In this document: one piece after another, positions 44,450 through 57,290 of the stretch
Numbering within the stretch: position 1 is the stretch's first letter
Layout: each line of letters starts with the position of its first letter
Assembly: GCA_034769895.1 (NCBI GenBank)
Contig: CM068372.1
Coordinates: 241,514,343 to 241,578,342, forward strand
DNA from: Magicicada septendecula
Lineage: Eukaryota > Arthropoda > Insecta > Hemiptera > Cicadidae
DNA length: 64,000 nucleotides
Direction of reading: 5' to 3'
Program-made: the position numbers and the translations under genes
Notes under the pieces: generated by a model
Told to the model about the DNA's origin: nothing
What the model saw: only the letters and a program-made list of their open reading frames with translations
Databases searched by the model: none

Positions 44450-46610
44450 ACATAATCCATTGTTATCAAAATTTGAATTCTTTTCAAAATCCTTGTATAT
44501 CTTCTGATTGCTCTTATTCCTCTATCTTCCCTCCTAAGTATTAACTATTATCACTGTTATTTGTATTTCCTTTCATAGATTAATTTGATACCCCACAAGT
44601 TTGGGTTATTTTAAGTTTTATGATTTTACAATTATTTTAATACTTGTTAATTACATTTTTTTTTGAATTCAAATACTTATTATAATATTTTGTCTTAAAA
44701 ATGATTTACAATTTATCCTTGGTGAGGTATTCGCCTCGGATTTGCTAATTTCTTTGTTAACTTATTACAATTTGTAGTTGTTTGTTCTTGACAGTTAGGC
44801 ATTTTCCTAGGCCTAAGTAGCCATTATTTGTATTTACTTATTTCGTACAAATTATGTCTCTTTTCTGCATAATGAGTTTAGCTTTGTTATTATAATTAGT
44901 TGTTTTATGTATTGAAGTGTTTTGGTTCTGTTGTAGTGTTATTATTATGTTACTATTATTTTATACATCATGAATTGCTAATCATTTACTATCTGGTTTT
45001 CTCGTTTACATTTTCTTTACCTTCTTATTTATTTAATTTGCCAATAAAACAATGTGGCTAATATTTACTACTTTTGTTCACATAAAACTACAACATCTAG
45101 GTCTATGGTCTGTATAATTCTTCCAGCCATCTCCTATTCCTAAACTTGCTTAAATAATCATTTAATAATTATTTGTTAACATTGGTTTACAGTTCATTTC
45201 TTTTTATATTATTTTTTGGATGATAAACAACATCACATTTTTTGAACTTACTTTAATAATGATCCCTTGTAACATGAGGTGTTTATTGATTTGTTTTAAC
45301 TTCTTAATTTTTTATATACTCTTTACTTTCACTCCATGCTAACACTATCTATTTTCTCTTTCATGGGATTCTCCCTTTTAATTATAACTGCATTCAATTA
45401 AACTTATCAATAATGTTCCTTCTTAATTAATACTGTCTTCATCACTTTTCAGTGTTCATTATACATTAATTAACTGTTTACACTTAATCTTATTCTTAAC
45501 AACTTTCTTATTTACTAATATTTTTCACTGTTAACCTTTCAGTGTTTCTTATTGATTTACTATGTGTTTATGCTTTTATCCTTCACTATTTTTCACTATA
45601 CAAACATTCTTTGTTGTACATTATTCTCATTTAATCATCACTTTCACTTTTAAATCATTTATTGTTTGTTATAATTTATTTAGTGTTTCTTCTTTATCAC
45701 TTTATTTTGGGATTTTCACTTCCACTTTTGCACTTCTAAAATGTTTTTGGTTTTAAGTGTTTCTAAATGGGTCATCCCTATTATTACTTTCTCACTACCG
45801 TACTATCTCTTTCATTACAAATATCATTAACAATATTAACAATTTTATGTCTCTATTGATTTTAACATTACTTCTAACTGTAATATGTGGGTTAGTTTGC
45901 TTTTATATTTAACATTCTTTAATTGGGTTTCTTTCAATTGTCATTTACTTTATTATCCATTAATTGATAATAATAATGGATTAAAATAATTACTTCAGTT
46001 ATTTATTGGTTTCTTTTTCAACCTTACATTGAGTATATTGTTTCTCCTGCTTTTCTTCATTATTACTTGTTTGTGTCTTATTATTGGGTTTCCTTTTTAT
46101 TTATTTCCCTTTATCTTAGGTTTGTGTCTTTTTCATTTTCCTCCTTCTTCATTTTCAGTGTACTTCCTTTATATCTTGGTTTTCCATCTTCTCCTTTGGG
46201 TTCATTTTAATCAGTTGCATTGAATCATTCAATTCCTTCAATTGGTTTCGTTTTGCTTGGTTTCGGTTTTTTCCCTTCTTCATTTGGTTTGGTTAATCAC
46301 TTTCTTTTTCATTTCGTTTTATTCTTGTTTGTTTTTTGTTGTTCCCTTATTCTTTTGTTTTCTCTTGTTGGGTCAATCACTTGGGTTAGGTCATGTATTC
46401 GTTTGTCGTGTCATTGTCTTTTTATTTTCTTTATATTAAACATTTTATTTTATATGAATTATTATTTTATATTCAAAATCATCTTTTTTATCCCTGGTAT
46501 TGGGGTGGCTTATTTGTGTTGTAACAACATAAATAGAATCATATCACACGTCATAATATTTTCAATATAAGTCTACTACAATATGTAACAAATTTTTTTT
46601 TTTTCAATGT
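44450..46610. other. Strongly T-rich block, 2.1 kb
   Basis: The plus strand is dominated by T with C, and A-runs are rare, especially at 45,500-46,450. Open frames here encode only Phe/Leu/Ile/Ser-rich peptides and are by-products. No protein was recognised on either strand. Confidence 0.5.
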
Positions 46611-47031
46611 AACAATATGACTTACGCAATTTTGAGTTGAAAAGTAGAAAGCTTGAAAAGTTGAAAAGTGATATGCGCTGTATAACAATTCAGTTTTTTA
46701 CACATTATTAAACAGCTAAATTAGTAAATCGAATTTTGAAACATAAAAAACTTCCGGCCAAGTACGGTACAAAAATCAGACTCGAACTCATGGATCAGTT
46801 AAAAAACTACATAATAAGCTAAGATACAAAATTATATTCTTTCGACAATTCAAACGTGTACACAAACATTCTCGTTGACGAAGTTATAAGTATTATAATA
46901 AAAATAGGTATCGCTAATTTTAAATGAATTAAACAATTAGAAAGTTGTGTAAATATATAGTTCGAGTTTTACCCTACCTGGCTTTTGTTTCATTTATTTC
47001 GTCACACGTTGAATCAGTTTACTACCCTAGA

Positions 47032-47278
47032 AGCGCGAGGTGTACGGGAGTTAGCCGAGGCCGAGTACGATAGTGCTGTATATGAAGTTCTCACTTCAAT
47101 AAACCCTGTTCTGGTACCAAGGCCAGCACGAACTCATCCAAACTTTTTAAAAATGAGAAGTCTCATCAAGCATGATCGTCGTTTGATGCAAATAATAGTT
47201 AGTTATGAACTGGCTTTAAATCGTCAAACTTTTCATGAAATTTTGGCTCCTGTTTTCAGTTCGGCCAAAGTTTGTTGA
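47032..47278 (+). CDS. Candidate terminal exon, unknown
   Basis: CTACCCTAG at 47,023-47,031 could be an acceptor. It is followed by an open stretch ending TGA 47,276-47,278, reading REVYGS in one frame or, more naturally, RGVRELAEAEYDSAVYEVL and LVPRPARTHPNFLKMRSL, ending SSAKVC. Amino-acid composition is protein-like. No family recognised and no other exon found. Confidence 0.25.
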
Positions 47279-48751
47279 ATCCTGTTCCGTACCGCAGCCT
47301 CATCTTCTCTTGATTTTAGTCTATATAAATATATTTTGTTTCAAAAACTCTAGATCCGGTGTTTTGACAGTGATGAGAACACTCAAAACATTGTGACTGA
47401 GCAGCCAAAGACGTTGACAATTTAAAACTTCCAATACTATTTCAATCAGTTTAATCAATGGCTGCGTAAAAGTGTGGCATCCCAGGCAAGCTACTTTAAA
47501 GGGGATAAAACTGGTTGGTAATAATGTGTCTATAATTAATTTTATACAAATAGGCTCATAGCCACACACATTATATACATTTCACATTAGGCGCCCATGT
47601 ACATACATTATGAATGCTGTAGTTTAAATGTAGATAATTAATTGTACAGTAGCACGTTATAATTATAATTTTAGCCCACTGTTTCTCCTTTTAATTAATA
47701 TAGAATTTTTTCAGTCAAACAGGCGGACAAGTTTTCCGACAGTAACAAAACAATGCCGACAGACGTCCAACACGACCAATGTGTCATACATTTAGTCTAC
47801 TGCTGACAACTTGAGGCAGTCTAACCACAGACCGTTGTTTACGTCAGACGTAACAGTACACAGTACAGAGTTGAAATGCTTGTTCTCTTTTTAACTTATT
47901 TAATTCGTGATTTGATTAATTTTGTAATCTGTTAGGTTAACTGAGCTGTAAGTTATAGTGGGCAATGTAAGATTTTAAGTGTTCCGTCTTGGTCATAATA
48001 TCCAGAGCTGAGTACAAATAAACTGATTTTAAATAATGATTTAATAGTATTATATACTTATTTTTAAAGTAAGTAACATCAAAATCAAGTACAGAAATTA
48101 TTTTTCGTAACTTTCAATTAAGTTTACGTTTGGTCTCTGTGTTCCTTCATGACACACGCCATTTCACTTTGTAATGTTGACGACATGTATCGCAATGCTT
48201 ACGTTGCTGTCACAATATGCGATTGACCTCTGCTTGTCAGGACTACCGGCTCCCGTGTGGGTAGACATTTTACGCAAAAATAAACGTAAGATGTCTACAT
48301 ATGTGTTAACACTTAACAAATATTTACTCCATATAATTTTTAAAGTTTAATTATTAGTCCAATAGTACTGTAATTACAAATAATCATTTGTTTGTTATTA
48401 GCAAATAAATGCAAACAAAATACAGACTAAAAATACAACAAATAGCCTATACAAGGCTATGCTAAAACAAACAACTAACTTCGGCATACAGTACAGAATT
48501 CTTGGTGCACAGTGAATATGCTTGAAAACAAAGTTGTGTTCGTCTCGGTACTGATAAGAAGCGGCAATATTCATCACTCTATGGGAGGGTCGTTTTTAAC
48601 GTTATACCTTAATGGTTACTTCAAAGAACGCCCTATTCATTGTACATTCCCAAGTGTCAGTTTGAAAGTTGTATTAAATAGATCTTAACTTCATTTTTCT
48701 TTTAACTTCGTAAACACGATACGTTGAGATACAAAATTAAATTTTTACAAA

Positions 48752-49112
48752 GTTATGGCGATCCCTGCACTGTCCTATGGATTTGAATTATGCAGGATGA
48801 CCAACAAACAAGAAAGTAAAATACAGGCCTCGGAAATGGCGTCCTTATGAGGAGTTAAAAGGTGTTCTATACTTGACCGTATAAGGAATGAAGCCAGAAG
48901 AGAAGAATTGCAAGTTTTTAAATTGATTAAAGTTAAAATATCATAAATAATGCTGGAAATAACGCTAATAAATAATGTCAGATTCAAGACTGGCCAAATA
49001 AATCTGGAAATAGAAACCTATAGGACACACGTGCGTGGGTAGACCCAGGAAGAGATGGCTGGAGGATCTTTGAAGGCGGAACAGGCAGCACCTTACCTAT
49101 GCCGTGATATAG
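48752..49112 (+). pseudogene. LINE reverse transcriptase C-terminus (unit 1)
   Basis: MAIPALSYGFELCRMTNKQE, then KIQASEMAFL, IRNEARREELQVF and GRPRKRWLEDL match the end of insect RTE/CR1/Jockey-type LINE polymerases, with stops between them. The GATGATGATGACGACGAC tail that follows resembles a LINE 3' end. Confidence 0.85.
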
Positions 49113-49679
49113 AGATGATGATGACGACGACTTCATTTTCCTGCGGCCTTTTCTACTGACTGTTATTCGACCAGGTTTTCTATCATTTCCAAAATCTAAG
49201 TACGTTAAACGAATCGACAATAAATAGTTAGTTTAAGTAGAACAGACAACGTGGCGTGAGTGCATAAATTCGACGAGACGTTTTGGAACCTAGAGCAGGC
49301 TAACAGAACTCCGGGATATCCACAATTTAGGTAAGGATTGACCGAATGATGAGTATGTACACTACAATTGCGCTTACTACTTCAGACGCTGTCCAGGACT
49401 GCAGCGATATTTAAGTAAAAATAACAAGGAACCTACTTATGTATAGGCCTTTCAAAAATAGGCAATTTTTGATTTATACAACGATTCTAAGACAATGGTG
49501 ATCAACGATTTGTATAATCGTAAAGTGCTTTATTATTTTATTAAGCAGAGTTTGAAACACCTGTAATTTTGATTCAGAATAGTCTAATGACTACGGTAAA
49601 CATAAAACCTTTAATAAACCACCAAGAACATTGGTCTGTCTCTCTCTTCTACTCCTCCATTCATCTCACTCTCATTCTG

Positions 49680-49682
49680 TCA

Positions 49683-49774
<92 letters not shown>
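49680..49774. repeat. (CTGT)n(CT)n microsatellite, unit 1
   Basis: A few GTCT units followed by roughly 40 CT units. Confidence 0.95.
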
Positions 49775-49776
<2 letters not shown>

Positions 49777-51024
49777 CTCTCCCGTTCTATCACTTATTTA
49801 CTCACTCGATTTTACTTACTCCTTCAGTCATTTTCTGGTGAGGTGGCGATAACCAAAAGACTTCACCATCCGGCACATAATTATATATGAATTATTATGT
49901 TGACCAGTTTCGTAATGTGTTGATAAGCCGAATTTTTGACATCACTTTTCATTTTCTTACACGTTAAGCCATGAATTGTCCATTACATGTGTGTACCCAC
50001 ATAACTTCCCAGAATAATCTTCTGGTTATGTCTTTCCAAGATTTAATTCTGTTTCCCATATAGTTAATGACACAAGCAAGGGCGGTTTGTACGCTCTCTG
50101 TCCTGTCTACTGAATTAGAATTACTTGAACAAATTAATATTGACGGCGAGTTTTTAGGACAACAAACATAATAATTACTGTTGCTATTCGAGGGTTACAG
50201 CGTTGTAACATGTACATAAGCGATAGCAAATTGTAGAATCGATAGCAATTTACTCTCCAGTAATAGTCGCTACAGCCACGATTCAACCGTTTAGTAAGAT
50301 AAAAGGCGTGTCAAGTTAATTTCCTCCAAATGAGGGTGGACAACTTTTCATTTCATTTAGATTCCCACTTCTCATTATCGATTACTTTCCTTAAGACAGT
50401 GACCAAAATAAAAGAATTTTTGATTTGTCAAATTAATATTAAAGTGTTAGTCATAAATATTTGACTTCGGGTACAAGAGAAAAACTTAAGGCCTCCTGAA
50501 CTAGAACGATAATTTTTTAATCACAAACAAGGTATTTTCTTTACCTTCCTTATCCGCTTGCCACCCGACAAATTGTTTGTCTGCATGTGCTTCTGAATTC
50601 AATTTTCCAGAAGTATTAGAGTAGGGAGAAAAGGAGAGATTAAACTCGGAAGTAGACGTCATTGGGCAAAGGAAGTAGTGGGGTAAGGCAGAAAAGGCAG
50701 TAGGCGGTGTCGGATGAACAGTTGTCATGGAGACCGTTTACCACGTGACTACCCATGCCACTTCCTCATCCCCACCGCTCTCTTCCTTGCCCAGTGACGT
50801 CTTCTTTCAAAGTTCAATCTCTCCTCTTCTGATCCTTACACTGTGGGATCCTTCCGTCGTTTGAGACCGACGATTGCGTACTAACTAGCTACATAACAGC
50901 GGGTATCATGTGACGTTGCATGGACTAATAGAAACAGATCATAGACGATCACATGTCAACAGTAAAGATTAAATTTTGTGTAATTTGTATATGTTAGTAG
51001 TATATAAGTGTACGTCCTGGGACA

Positions 51025-51057
51025 GGGTCAGAGGTCACAAGGTCAGGTAAAGAGGTC
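51025..51057 (+). promoter_or_regulatory. Nuclear-receptor half-site cluster (unit 1; repeated in units 2, 3)
   Basis: GGGTCA, AGGTCA, AGGTCA and AGGTCG follow one another; the middle two form a DR2 (AGGTCA-CA-AGGTCA at 51032-51045) and the first two a DR1. Further TGACCTCAA words lie at about 51,133 and 51,198. This is the binding pattern of RXR/USP-type nuclear receptors. The same cluster recurs about 4.1 and 8.2 kb downstream. Confidence 0.45.
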
Positions 51058-51341
51058 GCCTTATCAGTGATAATCCCAATTAACCTTAAATTAGCCCCAC
51101 TTAATCTTACGTTATCAGTGATAACCCTAATTGACCTCAAATTAATTTGCAGATAACCACATTGAACCTTGTGATAACGTTGTAATCAATGTAAACATGA
51201 CCTCAAGGTTACTAGACCGTAACACACTGGTCTAATAAAAAATGTAATCATAAACAGTCGGGATTTGTTGAAACGTAAACTGTTTTCCTTTCACAATGTA
51301 GATAGCGTCGTCTTTAATATATATTTGTTTTGATTCTAGCG

Positions 51342-51470
51342 ATGAAAACGTGTGTTGTTACGTTGTACAGCAGTCGAAAGTGGTACGTTACTCCAGACGA
51401 TCTGTTAAATGAAGAATTTACGTCTGGCATGATGTCTTGTTCCATCCTACGTTCGAAAGATTCATCATGA
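51342..51470 (+). CDS. Small ORF of the tandem unit (42 aa), unit 1
   Basis: ATG follows a TTTTGATTCTAG acceptor-like tract. Product begins MKTCVVTLYSSRKWYVTPDD. The TGA stop overlaps the ATG of the next ORF (ATGA at 51467-51470). Either two stop-start coupled ORFs or one gene with a frameshift near 51,435. Family unknown; identical in all three units (55,438 and 59,516 are the other starts). Confidence 0.4.
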   Translation: MKTCVVTLYSSRKWYVTPDDLLNEEFTSGMMSCSILRSKDSS

Positions 51471-51694
51471 GTAAAACCAGAGCAGAGATTGAATTTATGC
51501 GGGATATATTGTTGGTAATCCTAAAGTGTGGTAAGGTGTTGGAGCTTTATAATTCGCACAGACTGAAAGAGATTACACCGGAGCGTAGAGAACAAAGAGA
51601 TGGGAAGTTTACACATATTCTTGAATGTCCGTGGGCACACGAATCTACTGTAGATGGGCTGGATACATGTGTTTGTTATCACGTGGTATGGTGA
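51467..51694 (+). CDS. Small ORF of the tandem unit (75 aa), unit 1
   Basis: Begins MSKTRAEIEFMRDILLVILK and ends with a Cys pair, DTCVCYHVVW; the frame is open back to 51437. AATAAA occurs about 130 bases after the stop. Protein-like composition but no recognised family. It converges on the viral minus-strand gene of the second element, so it may be a viral gene as well. Confidence 0.45.
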   Translation: MSKTRAEIEFMRDILLVILKCGKVLELYNSHRLKEITPERREQRDGKFTHILECPWAHESTVDGLDTCVCYHVVW

Positions 51695-51863
51695 TATCAT
51701 CAAGTTCCTTGATGAACAACTCAACTGCTGCTTGTAATGAATCGATTACTTTCGTGTGATTTAAGTGGTAAAAAATAATGTAAAAGATATGTGATGTACA
51801 AAATGAAATGTTACAAAATAATAAAGCAAAAAATACAATTTTTATTTATTTTTTAATCCTTTA

Positions 51864-51980
51864 TTATACATGTTTTTGATAGTAAAAGATTGGTTTTAAT
51901 AAACCTACAAAATATAAGATTTTTATAACTTCTTCGAGTGACAGAAGTTCCTCATGTTGGGCACTTTTCATTACGTCCAT
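51864..51980 (-). pseudogene. Second-element gene fragment, unit 1
   Basis: Copy of the 38-codon viral frame described at 60038-60154. Confidence 0.65.
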
Positions 51981-52049
51981 ATTAACGATGACAAAAGATT
52001 AACAAAATTATCTACTTTCAAACAATTGTTACTTGTTTTTAAGTATTTT

Positions 52050-52174
52050 TTAATATATATAATGACCATACGGTAACGTATTAATATTATTAGTACAGAT
52101 TACCCTTTTGTCATCTGTATTACTTAATGCAAGTTTATTTACTGAAATTGTGTCAACTAAATGCTTTCTAGATC
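52050..52174 (-). pseudogene. Viral polymerase C-terminal fragment, unit 1
   Basis: Copy of the last ~40 codons of the second polymerase, cut at the unit boundary. Confidence 0.9.
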
Positions 52175-52220
52175 ATTTAGAGACCAAACTAACTTTCAAT
52201 TAAGTTTACGTTTGGTCTCT
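52175..52220. repeat. Unit 1/2 junction with 11-bp hairpin
   Basis: The filler contains AGAGACCAAAC (52179-52189), the exact reverse complement of GTTTGGTCTCT at 52210-52220, 20 bases inside the unit. The left edge of copy 1 lacks the filler. The same junction recurs at 56,271-56,316. Confidence 0.9.
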
Positions 52221-52833
52221 GTGTTCCTTGATGACACACGCCATTTCACTTTGTAATGTTGACGACATGTATCGCAATGCTTACGTTGCTGTCACAATAT
52301 GCGATTGACCTCTGCTTGTCAGGACTACCGGCTCCCGTGTGGGTAGACATTTTACGCAAAAATAAACGTAAGATGTCTACATATGTGTTAACACTTAACA
52401 AATATTTACTCCATATAATTTTTAAAGTTTAATTATTAGTCCAATAGTACTGTAATTACATATAATCATTTGTTTGTTATTAGCAAATAAATGCAAACAA
52501 AATACAGACTAAAAATACAACAAATAGCCTATACAAGGCTATGCTAAAACAAACAACTAACTTCGGCATACAGTACAGAATTCTTGGTGCACAGTGAATA
52601 TGCTTGAAAACAAAGTTGTGTTCGTCTCGGTACTGATAAGAAGCGGCAATATTCATCACTCTATGGGAGGGTCGTTTTAAACGTTATACCTTAATGGTTA
52701 CTTCAAAGAACGCCCTATTCATTGTACATTCCCAAGTGTCAGTTTGAAAGTTGTATTAAATAGATCTTAACTTCATTTTTCTTTTAACTTCGTAAACACG
52801 ATACGTTGAGATACAAAATTAAATTTTTACAAA

Positions 52834-53194
52834 GTTATGGCGATCCCTGCACTGTCCTATGGATTTGAATTATGCAGGATAACCAACAAACAAGAAAGTA
52901 AAATACAGGCCTCGGAAATGGCGTCCTTATGAGGAGTTAAAAGGTGTTCTATACTTGACCGTATAAGGAATGAAGCCAGAAGAGAAGAATTGCAAGTTTT
53001 TAAATTGATTAAAGTTAAAATATCATAAATAATGCTGGAAATAACGCTAATAAATAATGTCAGATTCAAGACTGGCCAAATAAATCTGGAAATAGAAACC
53101 TATAGGACACACGTGCGTGGGTAGACCCAGGAAGAGATGGCTGGAGGATCTTTGAAGGCGGAACAGGCAGCACCTTACCTATGCCGTGATATAG
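52834..53194 (+). pseudogene. LINE reverse transcriptase C-terminus (unit 2)
   Basis: Same fragment as in unit 1, with the ACC-for-GACC type difference shared with unit 3. Confidence 0.85.
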
Positions 53195-53761
53195 AGATGA
53201 TGATGACGACGACTTCATTTTCCTGCGGCCTTTTCTACTGACTGTTATTCGACCAGGTTTTCTATCATTTCCAAAATCTAAGTACGTTAAACGAATCGAC
53301 AATAAATAGTTAGTTTAAGTAGAACAGATAACGTGGCGTGAGTGCATAAATTCGACGAGACGTTTTGGAACCTAGAGCAGGCTAACAGAACTCCGGGATA
53401 TCCACAATTTAGGTAAGGATTGACCGAATGATGAGTATGTACACTACAATTGCGCTTACTACTTCAGACGCTGTCCAGGACTGCAGCGATATTTAAGTAA
53501 AAATAACAAGGAACCTACTTATGTATAGGCCTTTCAAAAATAGGCAATTTTTGATTTATACAACGATTCTAAGACAATGGTGATCAACGATTTGTATAAT
53601 CGTAAAGTGCTTTATTATTTTATTAAGCAGAGTTTGAAACACCTGTAATTTTGATTCAGAATAGTCTAATGACTACGGTAAACATAAAACCTTTAATAAA
53701 CCACCAAGAACATTGGTCTGTCTCTCTCTTCTACTCCTCCATTCATCTCACTCTCATTCTG

Positions 53762-53872
<111 letters not shown>

Positions 53873-55562
53873 CTCTCCCGTTCTATCACTTATTTACTCA
53901 CTCGATTTTACTTACTCCTTCAGTCATTTTCTGCTGAGGTGGCGATAACCAAAAGACTTCACCATCCGGCACATAATTATATATGAATTATTATGTTGAC
54001 CAGTTTCGTAATGTGTTGATAAGCCGAATTTTTGACATCACTTTTTATTTTCTTACACGTTAAGCCATGAATTGTCCATTACATGTGTGTACCCACATAA
54101 CTTCCCAGAATAATCTTCTGGTTATGTCTTTCCAAGATTTAATTCTGTTTCCCATATAGTTAATGACACAAGCAAGGGCGGTTTGTACGCTCTCTGTCCT
54201 GTCTACTGAATTAGAATTACTTGAACAAATTAATATTGACGGCGATTTTTTAGGACAACAAACATAATAATTACTGTTGCTATTCGAGGGTTACAGCGTT
54301 GTAACATGTACATAAGCGATAGCAAATTGTAGAATCGATAGCAATTTACTCTCCAGTAATAGTCGCTACAGCCACGATTCAACCGTTTAGTAAGATAAAA
54401 GGCGTGTCAAGTTAATTTCCTCCAAATGAGGGTGGACAACTTTTCATTTCATTTAGATTCCCACTTCTCATTATCGATTACTTTCCTTAAGACAGTGACC
54501 AAAATAAAAGAATTTTTGATTTGTCAAATTAATATTAAAGTGTTAGTCATAAATATTTGACTTCGGGTACAAGAGAAAAACTTAAGGCCTCCTGAACTAG
54601 AACGATAATTTTTTAATCACAAACAAGGTATTTTCTTTACCTTCCTTATCCGCTTGCCACCCGACAAATTGTTTGTCTGCATGTGCTTCTGAATTCAATT
54701 TTCCAGAAGTATTAGAGTAGGGAGAAAAGGAGAGATTAAACTCGGAAGTAGACGTCATTGGGCAAAGGAAGTAGTGGGGTAAGGCAGAAAAGGCAGTAGG
54801 CGGTGTCGGATGAACAGTTGTCATGGAGACCGTTTACCACGTGACTACCCATGCCACTTCCTCATCCCCACCGCTCTCTTCCTTGCCCAGTGACGTCTTC
54901 TTTCAAAGTTCAATCTCTCCTCTTCTGATCCTTACACTGTGGGATCCTTCCGTCGTTTGAGACCGACGATTGCGTACTAACTAGCTACATAACAGCGGGT
55001 ATCATGTGACGTTGCATGGACTAATAGAAACAGATCATAGACGATCACATGTCAACAGTAAAGATTAAATTTTGTGTAATTTGTATATGTTAGTAGTATA
55101 TAAGTGTACGTCCTGGGACAGGGTCAGAGGTCACAAGGTCAGGTAAAGAGGTCGCCTTATCAGTGATAATCCCAATTAACCTTAAATTAGCCCCACTTAA
55201 TCTTACGTTATCAGTGATAACCCTAATTGACCTCAAATTAATTTGCAGATAACCACATTGAACCTTGTGATAACGTTGTAATCAATGTAAACATGACCTC
55301 AAGGTTACTAGACCGTAACACACTGGTCTAATAAAAAATGTAATCATAAACAGTCGGGATTTGTTGAAACGTAAACTGTTTTCCTTTCACAATGTAGATA
55401 GCGTCGTCTTTAATATATATTTGTTTTGATTCTAGCGATGAAAACGTGTGTTGTTACGTTGTACAGCAGTCGAAAGTGGTACGTTACTCCAGACGATCTG
55501 TTAAATGAAGAATTTACGTCTGGCATGATGTCTTGTTCCATCCTACGTTCGAAAGATTCATC

Positions 55563-55790
55563 ATGAGTAAAACCAGAGCAGAGATTGAATTTATGCGGGA
55601 TATATTGTTGGTAATCCTAAAGTGTGGTAAGGTGTTGGAGCTTTATAATTCGCACAGACTGAAAGAGATTACACCGGAGCGTAGAGAACAAAGAGATGGG
55701 AAGTTTACACATATTCTTGAATGTCCGTGGGCACACGAATCTACTGTAGATGGGCTGGATACATGTGTTTGTTATCACGTGGTATGGTGA
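55563..55790 (+). CDS. Small ORF of the tandem unit (75 aa), unit 2
   Basis: Identical product to the unit 1 copy, again preceded by the overlapping 42-residue ORF (55,438-55,566). Confidence 0.45.
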   Translation: MSKTRAEIEFMRDILLVILKCGKVLELYNSHRLKEITPERREQRDGKFTHILECPWAHESTVDGLDTCVCYHVVW

Positions 55791-55959
55791 TATCATCAAG
55801 TTCCTTGATGAACAACTCAACTGCTGCTTGTAATGAATCGATTACTTTCGTGTGATTTAAGTGGTAAAAAATAATGTAAAAGATATGTGATGTACAAAAT
55901 GAAATGTTACAAAATAATAAAGCAAAAAATACAATTTTTATTTATTTTTTAATCCTTTA

Positions 55960-56076
55960 TTATACATGTTTTTGATAGTAAAAGATTGGTTTTAATAAAC
56001 CTACAAAATATAAGATTTTTATAACTTCTTCGAGTGACAGAAGTTCCTCATGTTGGGCACTTTTCATTACGTCCAT
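55960..56076 (-). pseudogene. Second-element gene fragment, unit 2
   Basis: Copy of the 38-codon viral frame described at 60038-60154. Confidence 0.65.
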
Positions 56077-56145
56077 ATTAACGATGACAAAAGATTAACA
56101 AAATTATCTACTTTCAAACAATTGTTACTTGTTTTTAAGTATTTT

Positions 56146-56270
56146 TTAATATATATAATGACCATACGGTAACGTATTAATATTATTAGTACAGATTACC
56201 CTTTTGTCATCTGTATTACTTAATGCAAGTTTATTTACTGAAATTGTGTCAACTAAATGCTTTCTAGATC
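56146..56270 (-). pseudogene. Viral polymerase C-terminal fragment, unit 2
   Basis: Copy of the last ~40 codons of the second polymerase, cut at the unit boundary. Confidence 0.9.
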
Positions 56271-56929
56271 ATTTAGAGACCAAACTAACTTTCAATTAAG
56301 TTTACGTTTGGTCTCTGTGTTCCTTGATGACACACGCCATTTCACTTTGTAATGTTGACGACATGTATCGCAATGCTTACGTTGCTGTCACAATATGCGA
56401 TTGACCTCTGCTTGTCAGGACTACCGGCTCCCGTGTGGGTAGACATTTTACGCAAAAATAAACGTAAGATGTCTACATATGTGTTAACACTTAACAAATA
56501 TTTACTCCATATAATTTTTAAAGTTTAATTATTAGTCCAATAGTACTGTAATTACATATAATCATTTGTTTGTTATTAGCAAATAAATGCAAACAAAATA
56601 CAGACTAAAAATACAACAAATAGCCTATACAAGGCTATGCTAAAACAAACAACTAACTTCGGCATACAGTACAGAATTCTTGGTGCACAGTGAATATGCT
56701 TGAAAACAAAGTTGTGTTCGTCTCGGTACTGATAAGAAGCGGCAATATTCATCACTCTATGGGAGGGTCGTTTTAAACGTTATACCTTAATGGTTACTTC
56801 AAAGAACGCCCTATTCATTGTACATTCCCAAGTGTCAGTTTGAAAGTTGTATTAAATAGATCTTAACTTCATTTTTCTTTTAACTTCGTAAACACGATAC
56901 GTTGAGATACAAAATTAAATTTTTACAAA

Positions 56930-57290
56930 GTTATGGCGATCCCTGCACTGTCCTATGGATTTGAATTATGCAGGATAACCAACAAACAAGAAAGTAAAAT
57001 ACAGGCCTCGGAAATGGCGTCCTTATGAGGAGTTAAAAGGTGTTCTATACTTGACCGTATAAGGAATGAAGCCAGAAGAGAAGAATTGCAAGTTTTTAAA
57101 TTGATTAAAGTTAAAATATCATAAATAATGCTGGAAATAACGCTAATAAATAATGTCAGATTCAAGACTGGCCAAATAAATCTGGAAATAGAAACCTATA
57201 GGACACACGTGCGTGGGTAGACCCAGGAAGAGATGGCTGGAGGATCTTTGAAGGCGGAACAGGCAGCACCTTACCTATGCCGTGATATAG
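56930..57290 (+). pseudogene. LINE reverse transcriptase C-terminus (unit 3)
   Basis: Same fragment as in unit 2. Confidence 0.85.

Larger units (their letters stand above)
48108..52174. repeat. Tandem unit, copy 1 (~4.07 kb)
   Basis: First of three almost identical direct units. It starts at TAACTTTCAATTAAG and ends at GCTTTCTAGATC inside viral polymerase sequence. Copies 2 and 3 share several changes that copy 1 lacks (for example GGATAACC versus GGATGACC near 48,800), so copy 1 is the outgroup. It is joined to copy 2 by a 15-base filler. Confidence 0.97.

Noticed and set aside
44085..44450. 121-residue plus-strand frame
   Set aside because: Biased composition, no recognisable motif and continuous with T-rich sequence.
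45562..46570. Several Phe/Leu-rich frames resembling membrane proteins
   Set aside because: Products of the T-rich block; starts and composition are not gene-like.
50501..50728. 75-residue minus-strand frame repeated in each tandem unit
   Set aside because: Identity among units only reflects recent duplication; no independent coding evidence.
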